A stretch of DNA of 64,000 nucleotides from Streptomyces sp. NBC_00775 (GTDB taxonomy: Bacteria > Actinomycetota > Actinomycetes > Streptomycetales > Streptomycetaceae). Positions 24,931-33,194 of the stretch are shown one piece after another; positions within the stretch are counted from its first letter, which is position 1; every line of letters starts with the position of its first letter. The stretch spans positions 8,308,001 through 8,372,000 of the forward strand of contig NZ_CP108938.1 in NCBI RefSeq assembly GCF_036347135.1, read 5' to 3'. The translations under genes were made by a program, and so were the position numbers. The notes beneath the pieces are model-generated. The model ran no database searches, was not told the DNA's origin, and was given only the letters and a program-made list of their open reading frames with translations.

Positions 24931-26328
24931 TTAGCGAGCCCGGCGCAGGGTGAGCGTCGCCGCTGTCGTCGCGGCCAGCAGTCCCGCGCTGATCGCCAGG
25001 CTCATCCGCATCCCCGACTCGAATCCCCCCGAGACCAGGGAGCCGAACGTCGCGATGGCGAGGCCCCCGGCGACTTGGCGGGCCGAGTTGAGGACCCCCG
25101 CTGCCAGCCCCGCCCGGGCCGAGGGCACGGCCTCCAGCATCGCGGCCGTCAGCGGCGGGATGGTGAGGGCGCAGCCCAGGGCGAGCGGGACGAGGAGCAG
25201 GGCCACGAGGCCGGTCGGGGTCGACGAGTCGACGTACAGGAGGAGCAGGAGCCCCACCGTGGCCAGGGACTGGCCCAGCAGCATCGGCAACCGTGCTCCG
25301 TAACGCCCGGCCAACTTGCCCGCCGCGATGTTCGTGACCGCGATCAGCCCGGTCATCGGCAGGAACATCAGTCCCGCGTACAGGGCTGAACGGCCCTGGA
25401 CCTGCTGGAAGAAGAGCGAGAACAGGAACACCACTCCGTAGAAGGCCACGCTGACCGTGGCACCCGCGGCGACGGTCACGGTCACGTTCCGGCTGCGGAA
25501 CAGACCGAGCGGGACCACGGGGTGTGTCCGGCGTGACTCGACCCGGACGAAGACGAGTGCCGCGACCGCCGCCACTCCCAGCGCCACCAGCCCCGTCCCC
25601 CCGCCCTCGATGACCGCGAACGTCAGCGCCGTGAGCGCCACGATCGCCGTCAGCTGGCCGGGCAGATCCAGCGGCGCGGGCCGGCGCGGGGAGCGTGGCG
25701 CCCGCGTCAGCAGGGCGAGGGCCACCATCCCCAGCGGCAGGTTGATGAAGAAGATCCCCCGCCAGTCCCACACCGTGGTCAGTGCTCCGCCCGCCACCGG
25801 ACCCAGCGCCACCGCGACCGAGCCGCCCGCCGCCCACAGGGCCACCGCCCGCGCCCGCTGCGCGGCATCCGCGTACGCCTGTCGTACGAGTGCGAGCGAG
25901 GCCGGCAGTACCACGGCCGCCGCGGCTCCCTGCACGATCCGCGCGCCCACCAGCACCGGAAGATAAGGCGCCAGTCCGCACGCCACCGACGCCAGCGTGA
26001 AGACCGTGATCCCGATCCCGTAGGCCCGGCTCGCCCCGGCCCGGTCCGAGAAGGCCCCGGTGGACAGCATCAGCGCCGCGAAGGCCAGCGTGTACGCGTC
26101 CACCACCCATTGCAGCCCCGACATTCCGCCCCCGAGCGCCGCCCCGATCGACGGGAGCGCCACGTTCACCACGGACGCGTCGAGGGTGATCAGCGCGAAG
26201 CCGAGGAGGGCGGCGGTGAGGGTGAGGGCGGGGGAGGGGGAGAGGGAGGGGGAGGGGTTCGATCCGCTTGTGGGAGACGTGAGTTGTGCATTGGCGGCGG
26301 GCGCTTCGGTGGTCGGGTTCGTTGGCAT
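24931..26328 (-). CDS. MFS drug exporter, DHA2/EmrB-like
   Basis: Proton-driven efflux transporter, 465 aa from ATG 26328; longer starts would run into the divergent regulator. After a 35-residue Ser/Pro-rich tail there are about 14 membrane segments. Recognisable are LITLDASVVNVALPSI in helix 1 (the LDxTVVNVALP motif of DHA2), GARIVQGAAAAVVLPASLAL (motif C region) and WRGIFFINLPLG after helix 6. It is divergent with a 70-nt gap from a GlxA-family regulator that may control it. The substrate is unknown. Confidence 0.9.
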   Translation of the reverse strand: MPTNPTTEAPAANAQLTSPTSGSNPSPSLSPSPALTLTAALLGFALITLDASVVNVALPSIGAALGGGMSGLQWVVDAYTLAFAALMLSTGAFSDRAGASRAYGIGITVFTLASVACGLAPYLPVLVGARIVQGAAAAVVLPASLALVRQAYADAAQRARAVALWAAGGSVAVALGPVAGGALTTVWDWRGIFFINLPLGMVALALLTRAPRSPRRPAPLDLPGQLTAIVALTALTFAVIEGGGTGLVALGVAAVAALVFVRVESRRTHPVVPLGLFRSRNVTVTVAAGATVSVAFYGVVFLFSLFFQQVQGRSALYAGLMFLPMTGLIAVTNIAAGKLAGRYGARLPMLLGQSLATVGLLLLLYVDSSTPTGLVALLLVPLALGCALTIPPLTAAMLEAVPSARAGLAAGVLNSARQVAGGLAIATFGSLVSGGFESGMRMSLAISAGLLAATTAATLTLRRAR

Positions 26329-26398
26329 GAATCCATGCTGCGGATCGACGTCGGCGTACAGTAGTGGCCTGAATGCCATACGTCCGGAGGTTCTGGCC

Positions 26399-27400
26399 AT
26401 GCTCGCCGCGCAGGGGGCCACGCCCCATCGCATCGCCGTCATCGCGCCTTCCCCCGTCTCGATGTTCAACCTCGCCATCCCGGAGCTCCTCTTCGCGAAG
26501 GTCGAGGTCGACGGCGGTCCGGGCTACGAGCTGGTCGTCTGTACCCCCGAGCCCGGCCCGATCACCACCACCGGCGGACTCGACCTGCACGTCGGGCGCG
26601 GCCTCGACGCCGTGCGCGACGCGGACACCGTGCTCGTCGCGGGCACCGGACAGCGGTACGTGCCCGATCCGGCCACCGTGACCGCCGTACGCGAGGCCGC
26701 CGCCGCGGGCAAGCGGATCGCCTCCATCTGCAGCGGCGCCTTCGTCCTCGCCGAGGCCGGACTGCTCGACGGCCGCAGCGCCACGACGTACTGGGAACTG
26801 GCGGACGAGCTGAGCAAGCGGTACCCGGCGCTCGACCTCAAGGGCGACGTCCTGTACGTGCAGGACGGCCAGATCATGACCTCGTCCGGGTACGCCGCCG
26901 GGATCGACCTCTGCCTGCACATCATCCGCACCGACTACGGCGCCGCCGTCGCCAATCAGGTGGCCCGGCTGGCCCTCGTCGCCCCCGTACGGCCGGGCGG
27001 CCAGACCCAGTTCACCCAGACCCCGCTGCCGCCCGAGCGCGGCGAGGCCTGTGCCGACACCCGCGGCTGGGCGATGCGCAACCTCGACAAGCCGCTCACG
27101 CTCACCGACCTCGCCCGGCACGCGGGCGTCAGCGTGCGCACGCTCACCCGTCGCTTCCACGCCGAGAGCGGGGTCAGCCCCCTCCAGTGGCTGCTCCACC
27201 AGCGCGTCGAGCGTGCCAAGGAACTCCTGGAGACGACCCCCCTCCCCATGGACCAGGTGGCCCGCGCCTGCGGCCTCGGCACGGCCGACTCGCTGCGCGG
27301 CCATCTGGTCCGCCGTACCGGCCTCACCCCGAGCGCGTACCGCACGCAGTTCAGCCGCCTGGGAACCGCCCCGAAGCCGGTCACGTCCTCCGTTGCGTGA
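26399..27400 (+). CDS. GlxA-family AraC transcriptional regulator
   Basis: 333 aa. ATG 26399 has a perfect ggagg 8 nt upstream. The N-terminal 1-190 is a DJ-1/PfpI-like domain with ICSGAFVLAEAGLLDGR carrying the nucleophile-elbow Cys, plus ATTYWELADEL. The C-terminal AraC-type double helix-turn-helix is at about 225-325 (LTLTDLARHAGVSVRTLTRR and MDQVARACGLGTADSLRGH). Many paralogues occur in Streptomyces; AdpA is the best known. This one is short and probably regulates the divergent exporter. Confidence 0.9.
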   Translation: MLAAQGATPHRIAVIAPSPVSMFNLAIPELLFAKVEVDGGPGYELVVCTPEPGPITTTGGLDLHVGRGLDAVRDADTVLVAGTGQRYVPDPATVTAVREAAAAGKRIASICSGAFVLAEAGLLDGRSATTYWELADELSKRYPALDLKGDVLYVQDGQIMTSSGYAAGIDLCLHIIRTDYGAAVANQVARLALVAPVRPGGQTQFTQTPLPPERGEACADTRGWAMRNLDKPLTLTDLARHAGVSVRTLTRRFHAESGVSPLQWLLHQRVERAKELLETTPLPMDQVARACGLGTADSLRGHLVRRTGLTPSAYRTQFSRLGTAPKPVTSSVA

Positions 27401-27411
27401 TCAATGACCGT

Positions 27412-27912
27412 GTGAATCGTGTGAGCCATGTGAACCGCGTGATCAGGACCGCGCTGCCCGCCGAGGCCGCGGCCGTCGCCGATCTGCACGCCCGGGCCCG
27501 GGCGACGTACTACCCGGACGGGATCCCGCAGGATGGCACGGACTGGCTCGCCGGCTGGCGGAGTGCCATCGAGCGGCCGGACGGGCAGGTGCTGTGCGCC
27601 GTCGACGAGGGCCGGATCGCGGGCATCGCCTCCTTCCGCACCACGGAGGGCGCCCCCGCCGACACGGTGAAGCTCTTCCAGTTCCATGTCGACCCGGACC
27701 ACTGGCGGGCCGGGATCGGTACGGAACTGCACGCGGCCTGCGTCGAGCAGTGGAAGGCCGACGGGAAGCGCACCGCCACCCTCGACGTGCACATCGACAA
27801 CCGGCGCGCCCAGGCCTTCTACGCCCGCCTGGGCTGGATCCCCGACCCGGAGAACCCGCCGGCCGAGGACGATCACCATCTGTACCTGCGGTTCTCCGTG
27901 ACGGGGCAATGA
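27412..27912 (+). CDS. GNAT-family N-acetyltransferase
   Basis: About 166 aa. The acetyl-CoA binding segment is FQFHVDPDHWRAGIGTELHA, and DVHIDNRRAQAFYARLGW is the usual C-terminal GNAT motif. The start is uncertain: four in-frame GTG codons (27412, 27421, 27430, 27439) lie in a repetitive stretch (VNRVSHVNRVIR) with no clear ribosome site. The substrate is unknown. It follows the regulator gene by 11 nt and may be cotranscribed. Confidence 0.78.
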   Translation: MNRVSHVNRVIRTALPAEAAAVADLHARARATYYPDGIPQDGTDWLAGWRSAIERPDGQVLCAVDEGRIAGIASFRTTEGAPADTVKLFQFHVDPDHWRAGIGTELHAACVEQWKADGKRTATLDVHIDNRRAQAFYARLGWIPDPENPPAEDDHHLYLRFSVTGQ

Positions 27913-28044
27913 GACAGGGGACTGCGACAGGGGACCGCGACAGGGGAATGAACCCTGCCGCTTGAACGTTCACGTACCGATGACCCCCGGAGGGCGTCCG
28001 CACTGACCCGTACCCGTACCCGTACGACCTGGAGAGCCGAAGAC

Positions 28045-28764
28045 ATGCGCGTCGAGATCTGGAGCGACATCGCCTGCCCCTGGTGCTACGTGGGCAAGGC
28101 CCGCTTCGAGAAGGCGCTCGACGCCTTCCCGCACCGCGACGACGTCGAGGTCGTACACCGTTCCTTCGAGCTCGACCCCGGCCGTGCCAAGGGTGACATC
28201 CAGCCCGTGATCAAGATGCTGACCAAGAAGTACGGCATGAGCGAGGCGCAGGCGCAGGCCGGCGAGGAGAACCTGGGCGCGCAGGCCGCCGCCGAGGGCC
28301 TGGCGTACCGCACCCGGGACCGTGACCACGGCAACACCTTCGACATGCACCGTCTGCTGCACTTCGCCAAGGAGCAGGGCAGGCAGGACGAGCTGATCGG
28401 CCTGCTCTACAAGGCGAACTTCGCCGAGGAGCGGACCGTCTTCGACGACGACGAGCGGCTCGTGGAGCTGGCCGTGGCCGCCGGGCTCGACGCCGGCGCG
28501 GCCCGCGGGGTCCTGGCCGACCCGAAGGCGTACGCCGACGACGTGCGCGCCGACGAGCGCGAGGCCGCCGAGCTCGGGGCGAACGGTGTGCCGTTCTTCG
28601 TCCTCGACCGCAAGTACGGCGTCTCCGGTGCCCAGCCCGCCGAGGTCTTCGCGCAGGCGCTGACCCAGGCGTGGGGCGAGCGCCCGCCGCTGAAGCTGAT
28701 CCAGGACGCTTCCGCCGACGCGGAGGCCTGCGGCCCGGACGGATGCGCCGTACCGCAGCACTGA
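28045..28764 (+). CDS. DsbA-family oxidoreductase (FrnE-like)
   Basis: Cytosolic thioredoxin-fold protein, 239 aa, with ggagag 9 nt before the ATG. The active site is Cys11-Pro-Trp-Cys14 in DIACPWCYVG, right after the first strand. The cis-Pro loop is ANGVPFFVLDRKYGVSGAQP near residue 190. No signal peptide, so it works in the cytoplasm as a disulfide oxidoreductase or isomerase, as described for FrnE proteins. It ends with CGPDGCAVPQH, an additional Cys pair. Confidence 0.92.
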   Translation: MRVEIWSDIACPWCYVGKARFEKALDAFPHRDDVEVVHRSFELDPGRAKGDIQPVIKMLTKKYGMSEAQAQAGEENLGAQAAAEGLAYRTRDRDHGNTFDMHRLLHFAKEQGRQDELIGLLYKANFAEERTVFDDDERLVELAVAAGLDAGAARGVLADPKAYADDVRADEREAAELGANGVPFFVLDRKYGVSGAQPAEVFAQALTQAWGERPPLKLIQDASADAEACGPDGCAVPQH

Positions 28765-28891
28765 CCTCTGCACCGACATCAGCGGTGAAGCGGTGAAAGC
28801 GCAGGTCGGGATGCACATATAAGCGTTCCTTAGCGGAACCACGTAAAACTCCGCAATGGACGGGGGGTTCCTGGGGCCGCAGAGTGGTCCC

Positions 28892-29941
28892 ATGGAGACC
28901 TTCGAGACCCTCGTACGTGCCGAGTTCGCCCCGAAGAACACCTACCTGAACACCGCGAGCGCCGGGCTCCTGCCGGCCCGCGCGGTGGCCGCCATGCACA
29001 GCGCCGTCGAGTCCGTCGCCGCCGGGCAGCCGGCCGACATGTTCGCGGACGTCGAGGCGGCGCGGGCGTCGTTCGCGCGGCTGGCCGGGGTTCCCGGACG
29101 CCGGGTGGCGGCCGGGGCCTCGGTCGCCGTATACAGCGGGCTGATCGCCGCCTCGCTGCCGCAGGGCGCCGAAGTCCTCACCGCCGAGGCGGATTTCAGC
29201 TCCGTCGTGACCCCCTTCCACGTCCGCGGCGACCTCAAGGTCCGCGCCGTACCGCTGGAGCGGATCGCCGAGTCCGTACGCCCCGGCACGGCGCTCGTCG
29301 CGGTCAGCGCCGCGCAGTCCGCGGACGGGCGGGTCGCCGATCTGGACGGGATCCGTGAAGCCGCGCGGGCACACGGAGCCCGTACATACATCGACGTCTC
29401 CCAGGCGGCCGGCTGGCTCCCTCTGGAGGCCGGCGCGTACGACTACGTCGCCTCCGTCGCCTTCAAGTGGCTCGTCTGCCCGAAGGGTGTGGCCTTCCTG
29501 GTCGTTCCGGAGGACCTCGGCGGGCTCACCCCCGTGTTCGCGGGCTGGGTCGCGGGGGAGGCACCCTGGGACAGCTGCTACGGCCCGGTCGAGGAACTCG
29601 CCCACTCCGCACGGCGGTTCGACGAAAGCCCCAGCCTCTTCTCGTACGTGGGCGCCCGGCAATCCCTGGCCCTCATCGAGGAGTTGGGCGTGGCGAACGT
29701 ACACGCCCACGACCTCGCCCTCGCCGACCGCTTCCGCGAAGGGCTGCGGGCACTGGGCCACGAACCGGTCCCCGCCCCCGGCTCACCGATCGTCTCCGTA
29801 CCCGAACTCGGCCATACTCAGGCCGACTTGAGCCGCGCCGGAGTCGAAGTGGCCAACCGTGCGGGCAACTTGAGGGCCGCGTTCCACCTGTACAACACAT
29901 CCACGGATGTCGACCGGCTGCTGGACGTCCTGTCCGGCTGA
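28892..29941 (+). CDS. Class V aminotransferase (cysteine desulfurase-like fold)
   Basis: PLP enzyme of fold type I, 349 aa. NTASAGLLPARAVAAM is the N-terminal binding segment, TYIDVSQAAGWLPLE holds the Asp that contacts the PLP nitrogen, and VAFKWLVCPKG holds the Schiff-base Lys192. The catalytic Cys loop of true NifS proteins is not evident, so it may be an isopenicillin-N-epimerase-like lyase or aminotransferase. ATG 28892 was chosen over 28856 because a G-rich stretch precedes it. The upstream gap has GTTCC-ttagc-GGAAC (28825-28839), a possible operator or hairpin. Confidence 0.82.
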   Translation: METFETLVRAEFAPKNTYLNTASAGLLPARAVAAMHSAVESVAAGQPADMFADVEAARASFARLAGVPGRRVAAGASVAVYSGLIAASLPQGAEVLTAEADFSSVVTPFHVRGDLKVRAVPLERIAESVRPGTALVAVSAAQSADGRVADLDGIREAARAHGARTYIDVSQAAGWLPLEAGAYDYVASVAFKWLVCPKGVAFLVVPEDLGGLTPVFAGWVAGEAPWDSCYGPVEELAHSARRFDESPSLFSYVGARQSLALIEELGVANVHAHDLALADRFREGLRALGHEPVPAPGSPIVSVPELGHTQADLSRAGVEVANRAGNLRAAFHLYNTSTDVDRLLDVLSG

Positions 29942-30006
29942 GAACCGGACACCGGCTCTGGCCCTCTGGCGCGGGGTGCGGCGGGGCGCTAGGAAGGCAC
30001 CACGAG

Positions 30007-30603
30007 GTGGTGGTACCGGTGGATCCGACGCTCACGGACGCCGAACTGCATCGGCGGCTGGTGTACGGGGACGAGACCGCGCTGGCCGAGGTGTACGCCG
30101 TGTACGGCGGGCTGGTCCGGCGTGTCGCCGTACGGGTCACGCGCAGTCCGGCCGCCGCCGAGGACGTGGCGCAGGAGGTCTTCGCGCAGCTGTGGAGCAG
30201 GCCGTACGCCTTCGACGCAGGCCGGGGTTCGCTGCGCACCTGGCTGTCCATGCTCGCCCACCGGCGGGCCGTGGACTGGGTGCGCAGCGAGGCCCGGCAC
30301 CGCAAGGACGCCCGCGCCGACGACTCCGCGCTGCACGCCATCGCCGACACCGGGCCCGGCCCCGACGAGACGGTGGTCGACCGCGAACGCTCCCTCCTGC
30401 TGCACACCGCCCTCGCCGAACTCCCGCAGCCCCAGCGCGAAGTGGTCCACCTCGCCTACTTCGCGGGCCGCACCTACCGCCAGGCCGCGGTGGAGCTGGG
30501 CATCCCGGAGGGCACCGCGAAGACCCGCCTCCGCTCCGCCCTGCGCAAACTCGCCGAATCCCTGGCCGACCCACCGGATCCGGCGCTGGAGAGGGGCGCG
30601 TGA
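30007..30603 (+). CDS. ECF sigma factor (region 2 and 4 only)
   Basis: 198 aa from GTG 30007 with aggaagg 9 nt upstream. Region 2 includes ALAEVYAVYGGLVRRVAVRV, AEDVAQEVFAQLWSRPYAFD and TWLSMLAHRRAVDWVRSEAR. Region 4 is LPQPQREVVHLAYFAGRTYR and GIPEGTAKTRLRSALRKLAE. It resembles the SigK/SigL group of ECF factors, whose partners are zinc-finger anti-sigmas; such a gene does follow at 30707. A 34-codon ORF is wedged between them. Confidence 0.93.
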   Translation: MVVPVDPTLTDAELHRRLVYGDETALAEVYAVYGGLVRRVAVRVTRSPAAAEDVAQEVFAQLWSRPYAFDAGRGSLRTWLSMLAHRRAVDWVRSEARHRKDARADDSALHAIADTGPGPDETVVDRERSLLLHTALAELPQPQREVVHLAYFAGRTYRQAAVELGIPEGTAKTRLRSALRKLAESLADPPDPALERGA

Positions 30604-30707
30604 TGACGCCGCGGGTGGGCCCGGCCGGGCCGGGCGTGCGTATGGTGGCCACAGCGGGGCGAGGTGCGGCCACCATGCCGGCCATGGCCCGGAAGGGCGG
30701 CACGTGA
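30603..30707 (+). CDS. Possible 34-aa coupled ORF between sigma and anti-sigma genes
   Basis: An ORF whose ATG overlaps the sigma stop (TGATG at 30601-30605) and whose TGA (30705-30707) overlaps the start of the anti-sigma gene. Product is Pro/Gly/Met-rich without recognisable domain. It could be a coupling device that lets ribosomes move from the sigma gene to the anti-sigma gene, or a chance frame. Codon bias cannot decide at this length. Confidence 0.3.
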   Translation: MTPRVGPAGPGVRMVATAGRGAATMPAMARKGGT

Positions 30708-31735
30708 TGAGCACCGACCACGACGACGTACGGGACCTGCTGGCGGCCTGGGCATGCGGCGCGCTGACCCCCGCCGACGAGCGGACGGTCCCCGCGCACC
30801 TGGCGGAATGCGAGTCCTGCGCGGCCGAGGCCGAACAGCTGCGGGAGACGGTACGACTCCTGGACGGCGCTCCCCGGCCGCCCCTGGGCAACAGCGCCGC
30901 GGGCAACCCCGACGGCGTCCTCGCCCTCGCCCTGCGCGCCCGTCCGGCCGCCCCGCGGGTGGCCGCGCACGCCGCTCCCTACGCCGCCGCCGTCGCCGGA
31001 CTCCGGGCCCTGCTGCGGGAGTTGGACGGGCCCGGGACCTGGGGCACGCCGGTCGTACACGACTGGGACGTGCACGCCACCGTCGCGCATCTCATCGCGG
31101 CGGACGAGCCGCTGGCGCGCAGGCTGGGCCTGGCAGCCCGAGTGCCGGAGTCCCGGATCGCGGAGGGGACGGGATGGGAGGACGCCTGGACCGAGCGGAC
31201 CGCCGACGTGATCGCGTACGAGCAGGGGCGGACGCCCGAGGAGACCGTCGCCGCGTGGACCGCGCAGGCCGGCGCGCTGCTGGCCACACTGGAGGCGAGG
31301 GATCCCGAACGGGCCGCGCACGCCACCACGTTGATGGGCGTACGGCTGCCGGTCGCCGACCACTTCGTCGTGCGGGCCTTCGAGGCGTGGATCCACACCG
31401 ACGACATCGGACGCGCCCTCGGCCTCACCGTGCCCCCACCCCTGGACCCCCACTTGCGGCAACTCGTCCGCCTCGCCGTCCGCATCCTCGGCCTGGCCCT
31501 GGGCCCCACGGCACCACCGGTCCTCTTCACGGTGACCGGCGCAGAGCCTGACACCCAGTGGATCCTCGGTTCCGAGGACGAGCCCGTACAGGCCGAACTC
31601 GTCCTGGACCCGGTCGACTTCTGTCTACTGGTGGGCGGGCGGTACGCGCCCGACGAGGTGCCCCGGGGTGCCGTGGGGGACGACGCCGCGATCAGCGACG
31701 TACTGGAGCGGGCCGCGTCACTGGCATGGCTGTAG
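30707..31735 (+). CDS. Zinc-finger anti-sigma fused to MDMPI/DinB-like domain
   Basis: 342 aa. N-terminal zinc-binding anti-sigma domain with His31-x3-Cys35-x2-Cys38 (HLAECESCAAE), the HCC signature of redox- or ligand-responsive anti-sigmas. After a 40-residue linker comes a mycothiol-dependent maleylpyruvate isomerase-like four-helix domain (DWDVHATVAHLIAADEPLAR; EAWIHTDDIGRALGL) and its C-terminal extension. No membrane segment, so it is cytosolic. ATG 30707 has ggaaggg upstream. It should bind the sigma factor at 30007; the fused domain suggests mycothiol or a metal as the signal (inference). Confidence 0.85.
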   Translation: MSTDHDDVRDLLAAWACGALTPADERTVPAHLAECESCAAEAEQLRETVRLLDGAPRPPLGNSAAGNPDGVLALALRARPAAPRVAAHAAPYAAAVAGLRALLRELDGPGTWGTPVVHDWDVHATVAHLIAADEPLARRLGLAARVPESRIAEGTGWEDAWTERTADVIAYEQGRTPEETVAAWTAQAGALLATLEARDPERAAHATTLMGVRLPVADHFVVRAFEAWIHTDDIGRALGLTVPPPLDPHLRQLVRLAVRILGLALGPTAPPVLFTVTGAEPDTQWILGSEDEPVQAELVLDPVDFCLLVGGRYAPDEVPRGAVGDDAAISDVLERAASLAWL

Positions 31736-31776
31736 GCCCGGCACTCCGATGAAATGCCGGGCCACGCCCACTACTT

Positions 31777-31890
31777 CACCGGAGTGAAGTCCCTCGCCCC
31801 GATGCTGTGTCTGATTGCGGCTTCGCCGCGGGTCGGCTCCGCCGACCGCAACAGGATCACCGCACCGGAGTGAAGTCCCTCGCCCCGATG
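31777..31890. repeat. 28-nt direct repeat duplicating the ectD 3' end
   Basis: 31777-31804 and 31863-31890 are identical 28-nt sequences, 86 nt apart. The second is the last part of ectD (coding IGARDFTPVR). The first lies downstream in the gap and, read on the minus strand, encodes IGARDFTPVK followed by its own TAG. So the 3' tail of ectD has been duplicated, with a hairpin segment between copies. Confidence 0.9.
31815..31851 (-). terminator. Hairpin cluster after ectABCD
   Basis: Outer arms TTGCGG (31815-31820) and CCGCAA (31846-31851) enclose two small hairpins, GCGGcttcgCCGC and GTCGGctccgCCGAC. It starts 6 nt after the ectD stop and is the likely end of the ect operon. Confidence 0.6.
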
Positions 31891-32744
31891 AACTCGGGCC
31901 TGCGGACGGGCGCCGCGAACGGCTCCACGGCCGAGTTCTCCACGCTGTTGAACACGATGAAGACATTGCTGCGCGGGAACGGGGTGATGTTGTCGCCCGA
32001 GCCGTGCATGCAATTGCAGTCGAACCAGGTCGCGGAACCGGCCCTGCCCGTGAAGAGTTTGATGCCGTGCCGGGTGGCGAAACGGGTGAGCGCCTCGTCG
32101 GAGGGCGTGCCCGCGTCCTGCATCTGCAGCGACTTCTTGTAGTTGTCCCGCGGTGTGGCGCCCGCACACCCGAGGAACGTCTTGTGCGACCCCGGCATGA
32201 TCATGAGGCCGCCGTTGGTGGCGTAGTTCTCGGTCAGCGCGATCGAGACGGACACCGTCCGCATGTTCGGCAGACCGTCCTCGGCGTGCCAGGTCTCGAA
32301 GTCCGAGTGCCAGTAGAAGCCGCCGGCCCCGAATCCCGGCTTGACGTTGATCCGCGACTGGTGGACGTACACGTCCGAGCCGAGGATCTGCCGGGCCCGC
32401 CCGACCACGCGCTCGTCCCGGACGAGGCGGGCGAAGACCTCGCTGATGCGGTGCACCTCGAAGACGGACCGGATCTCCCGCGACTTCGGCTCGACGATGG
32501 CCCGCTCGTCGGAGCGGATCGCCGGGTCGCCGAGGAGCCGCTCCAACTCCTGCCGGTACACGGCCACTTCGTCCTCGGTGATGAGCTCCTCGACGGGGAG
32601 GAAGCCATCACGTTCGTATGCCTGGAGCTCGGACACCGCGATCGGTCCCGGCTCGCCCGGCGGGCTCCACACGACCGGGTCCTGGCGGGGCACGGAGACC
32701 TCGGTGGCACCGCGGCTGGGGTAGAGATCGGTGACAGTGGTCAT
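31857..32744 (-). CDS. ectD: Ectoine hydroxylase
   Basis: Fe(II)/2-oxoglutarate dioxygenase converting ectoine to 5-hydroxyectoine, 295 aa, the usual EctD length. Iron ligands are His146 and Asp148 in WHSDFETWHAEDG and His247 in MHGSGDN, matching the spacing known for EctD enzymes. The EctD signature region around FYWHSDFETWHAEDGLPNMR is intact. ATG 32744 has gaggagg about 12 nt upstream. Last gene of the ectABCD operon, 7 nt after ectC. Its 3' end is duplicated downstream. Confidence 0.97.
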   Translation of the reverse strand: MTTVTDLYPSRGATEVSVPRQDPVVWSPPGEPGPIAVSELQAYERDGFLPVEELITEDEVAVYRQELERLLGDPAIRSDERAIVEPKSREIRSVFEVHRISEVFARLVRDERVVGRARQILGSDVYVHQSRINVKPGFGAGGFYWHSDFETWHAEDGLPNMRTVSVSIALTENYATNGGLMIMPGSHKTFLGCAGATPRDNYKKSLQMQDAGTPSDEALTRFATRHGIKLFTGRAGSATWFDCNCMHGSGDNITPFPRSNVFIVFNSVENSAVEPFAAPVRRPEFIGARDFTPVR

Positions 32745-32751
32745 GGTGATG

Positions 32752-33156
32752 TCACACCTCCTCGGGCTCGGTGAGCAGGGGATAGACGCCGTTCTCGTCG
32801 TGGTCCTCCCGGCCGGTGACGGGCGGATTGAAGACGCAGACGCAGCGGAAGTCCTCCTTGATCCGCATGGTGTGCCTCTCGTGCCCGTCGAGGAGGTACA
32901 TGGTGCCGGGCGTGATCGTGTACTTCTGCCCGGTCTCGTCGTCGGTGAGCTCGGCCTCGCCCTCGACGCACACGACGGCCTCGATGTGGTTCGCGTACCA
33001 CATCGACGTCTCCGTACCCGCGTACAGGATCGTCTCGTGCAAGGAGAATCCGACCTTCTCCTTGGCGAGGACGATGCGCTTGCTCTCCCAGGTGCCTGAG
33101 GCCGACCGGACATGCCGGTCGGTGCCTTCGATGTCCTTGAACGAACGGACTATCAC
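32752..33156 (-). CDS. ectC: L-ectoine synthase
   Basis: Cupin-fold cyclase that closes N-gamma-acetyl-diaminobutyrate to ectoine, 134 aa. [16 protein letters not shown] at the N-terminus, [18 protein letters not shown] and [12 protein letters not shown] hold the metal-binding and substrate residues of EctC. The GTG 33156 start gives the standard family N-terminus. It lies 38 nt after ectB. Confidence 0.97.
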   Translation of the reverse strand: MIVRSFKDIEGTDRHVRSASGTWESKRIVLAKEKVGFSLHETILYAGTETSMWYANHIEAVVCVEGEAELTDDETGQKYTITPGTMYLLDGHERHTMRIKEDFRCVCVFNPPVTGREDHDENGVYPLLTEPEEV

Positions 33157-33194
33157 GGTGGTGCGACGCCTCTCTCTCGTGGCTCGGGTGTGTG

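Noticed and set aside
24722..27304. 860-codon minus-strand frame spanning the MFS and GlxA genes
   Set aside because: Shadow frame; the MFS and regulator proteins are recognised in other frames and meet at a proper divergent gap.
31736..31856. Truncated second ectD copy (pseudogene)
   Set aside because: Only 28 nt match the ectD end; the sequence further on does not resemble ectD, so it is a small duplication and not a gene remnant.
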